Positions 5,159 to 5,674 of a stretch of DNA of 5,674 bases are shown here, piece after piece. A program made the translations under genes and the position numbers. A model generated the notes under the pieces. The model ran no database searches. It saw only the letters and a program-made list of their open reading frames with translations, and was not told where the DNA came from. The stretch lies in contig DHWR01000268.1 in assembly GCA_002413265.1 (NCBI GenBank), positions 1 to 5,674 of the forward strand. Reading direction: 5' to 3'. Every line of letters begins with the position of its first letter. Position 1 is the first letter of the stretch. This DNA is from Chloroflexi bacterium UBA5177. Its GTDB lineage: Bacteria; Chloroflexota; UBA5177.

Positions 5159-5674
5159 TCAGGCCGTTCGGACTGACTGGGTGAGCGCGAACTGCGTCCT
5201 CAAAAACGCCGATGCTCGGTCGAGCGCCGCCCTCGCCTCATCGAGGAGGGCTGCAAAACCTTGGAACACGTGCGGAACGCCGGGCGTGACCTCGAGCGTG
5301 ACCGGCACATCGGCTACGGCCGCCCGTCCCGCGAGCCGAACAGCGTCGCTTAACAGGATCTCGTGCGAACCCACCTGGATCAGAAGCGGAGGCAGCCCGC
5401 TGAGATCGCCGAAGACCGGGCTGATAAGCGGGTCGGAGGCATCCGCTCCGGCGACGTAGTCCTGAACCCGAAGGCGAAGGCCCTCGGGGGTGAGGACCGG
5501 GTCGACCGCCTGCTTCTCGGCGAGCGTCTCGCCCGTCAGCGTCAGGTCTGCATAGGGCGACATCAGGAACGCACAGCACGGCAATGGCGTGCCGGCCGCT
5601 CGCAAGGCGAGCAGTGTTGCCACCGCCAGCCCGCCGCCTGCGGACTCGCCTGCGAGAGCGATCTGACCAGGTTC
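5159..5674 (-). CDS. Alpha/beta hydrolase (HSL-type esterase), 5' part outside the window
   Basis: The frame is open to the window edge, so the N-terminus (oxyanion HGG region) is not visible; 171 residues remain. The first visible residues are EPGQIALAGESAGGGLA, with the nucleophile elbow G-E-S-A-G (Ser codon at 5644-5642). Then come the MSPYADLTLTGET segment, the long DPLISPVFGDLSGLPPLLIQ strand, VGSHEILLSDA (E at 5362-5360 or D at 5347-5345 as the acidic triad member), and GVPHVFQGF with the likely catalytic His at 5272-5270. This order matches alpha/beta hydrolase fold-3 esterases of the hormone-sensitive-lipase group. One point is unusual: relatives normally have an Asp-containing 'SDE.L.DD', here HEILLSD. 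The substrate is probably a small ester, unassigned. The C-terminus SVRTA and stop at 5161-5159 look normal. Confidence 0.88.
   Translation of the reverse strand, partial: EPGQIALAGESAGGGLAVATLLALRAAGTPLPCCAFLMSPYADLTLTGETLAEKQAVDPVLTPEGLRLRVQDYVAGADASDPLISPVFGDLSGLPPLLIQVGSHEILLSDAVRLAGRAAVADVPVTLEVTPGVPHVFQGFAALLDEARAALDRASAFLRTQFALTQSVRTA

Noticed and set aside
4131..5459. Long plus-strand open frame (442 codons)
   Set aside because: It lies opposite the redoxin, isochorismatase-family and hydrolase genes, which have clear motifs and ribosome binding sites. The frame is an antisense by-product of GC-rich codon use.
1..5674. CRISPR array or multi-gene defence system
   Set aside because: No regularly spaced repeats are present, and no nuclease, helicase, reverse transcriptase or toxin-antitoxin motifs were seen in any convincing frame.

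Overview
The window is a GC-rich bacterial accessory region. Coding stretches favour G or C at third positions, Shine-Dalgarno sites of the AAGGAG type precede two genes, and one protein carries a Gram-positive-type LPXTG wall anchor behind a long Thr/Ala linker. This mix suggests a Chloroflexota bacterium (Thermomicrobia or Ktedonobacteria type) or an actinobacterium. The assignment is inference; no phylogenetic marker is present.

Left part (1-900): no intact gene is seen. The minus strand holds the 3' half of a CAT-anticodon tRNA (76-123), followed to the right by two near-tandem 12-bp direct repeats (244-268) and a frameshifted relic of a phage-type gene (about 565-874, plus strand). Together these look like the worn end of an integrated element.

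Centre (907-3000): a 440-aa secreted, LPXTG-anchored protein with a DUF3494 'ice-binding-like' domain ends at a strong hairpin terminator. After it come about 400 bases without an intact gene but with a coding-like scrap on the minus strand, then a small dimeric alpha/beta-barrel (ABM-like) protein whose start is fixed by its ribosome binding site.

Right part (3000-5674): a tyrosine-recombinase fragment (plus strand) butts against an internally deleted glycogen-debranching-enzyme relic (minus strand). Upstream of that relic on the minus strand lie a peroxiredoxin-like protein lacking the peroxidatic cysteine and an intact YcaC-like isochorismatase-family hydrolase. Next come a scar resembling the C-terminus of a xanthine-dehydrogenase-type molybdenum subunit and the C-terminal part of an alpha/beta hydrolase cut by the window edge. 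The minus-strand genes are closely spaced and may be co-transcribed.

The overall theme is intact genes separated by gene fragments: at least four relics, one of them a recombinase. I see no complete new system. The items most worth a second look are the Cys-less redoxin with a CxxC motif, the in-frame-collapsed debranching enzyme, the tRNA-half/phage-relic/integrase traces, and the repeat-stalked surface protein with two LPXTG-like motifs.
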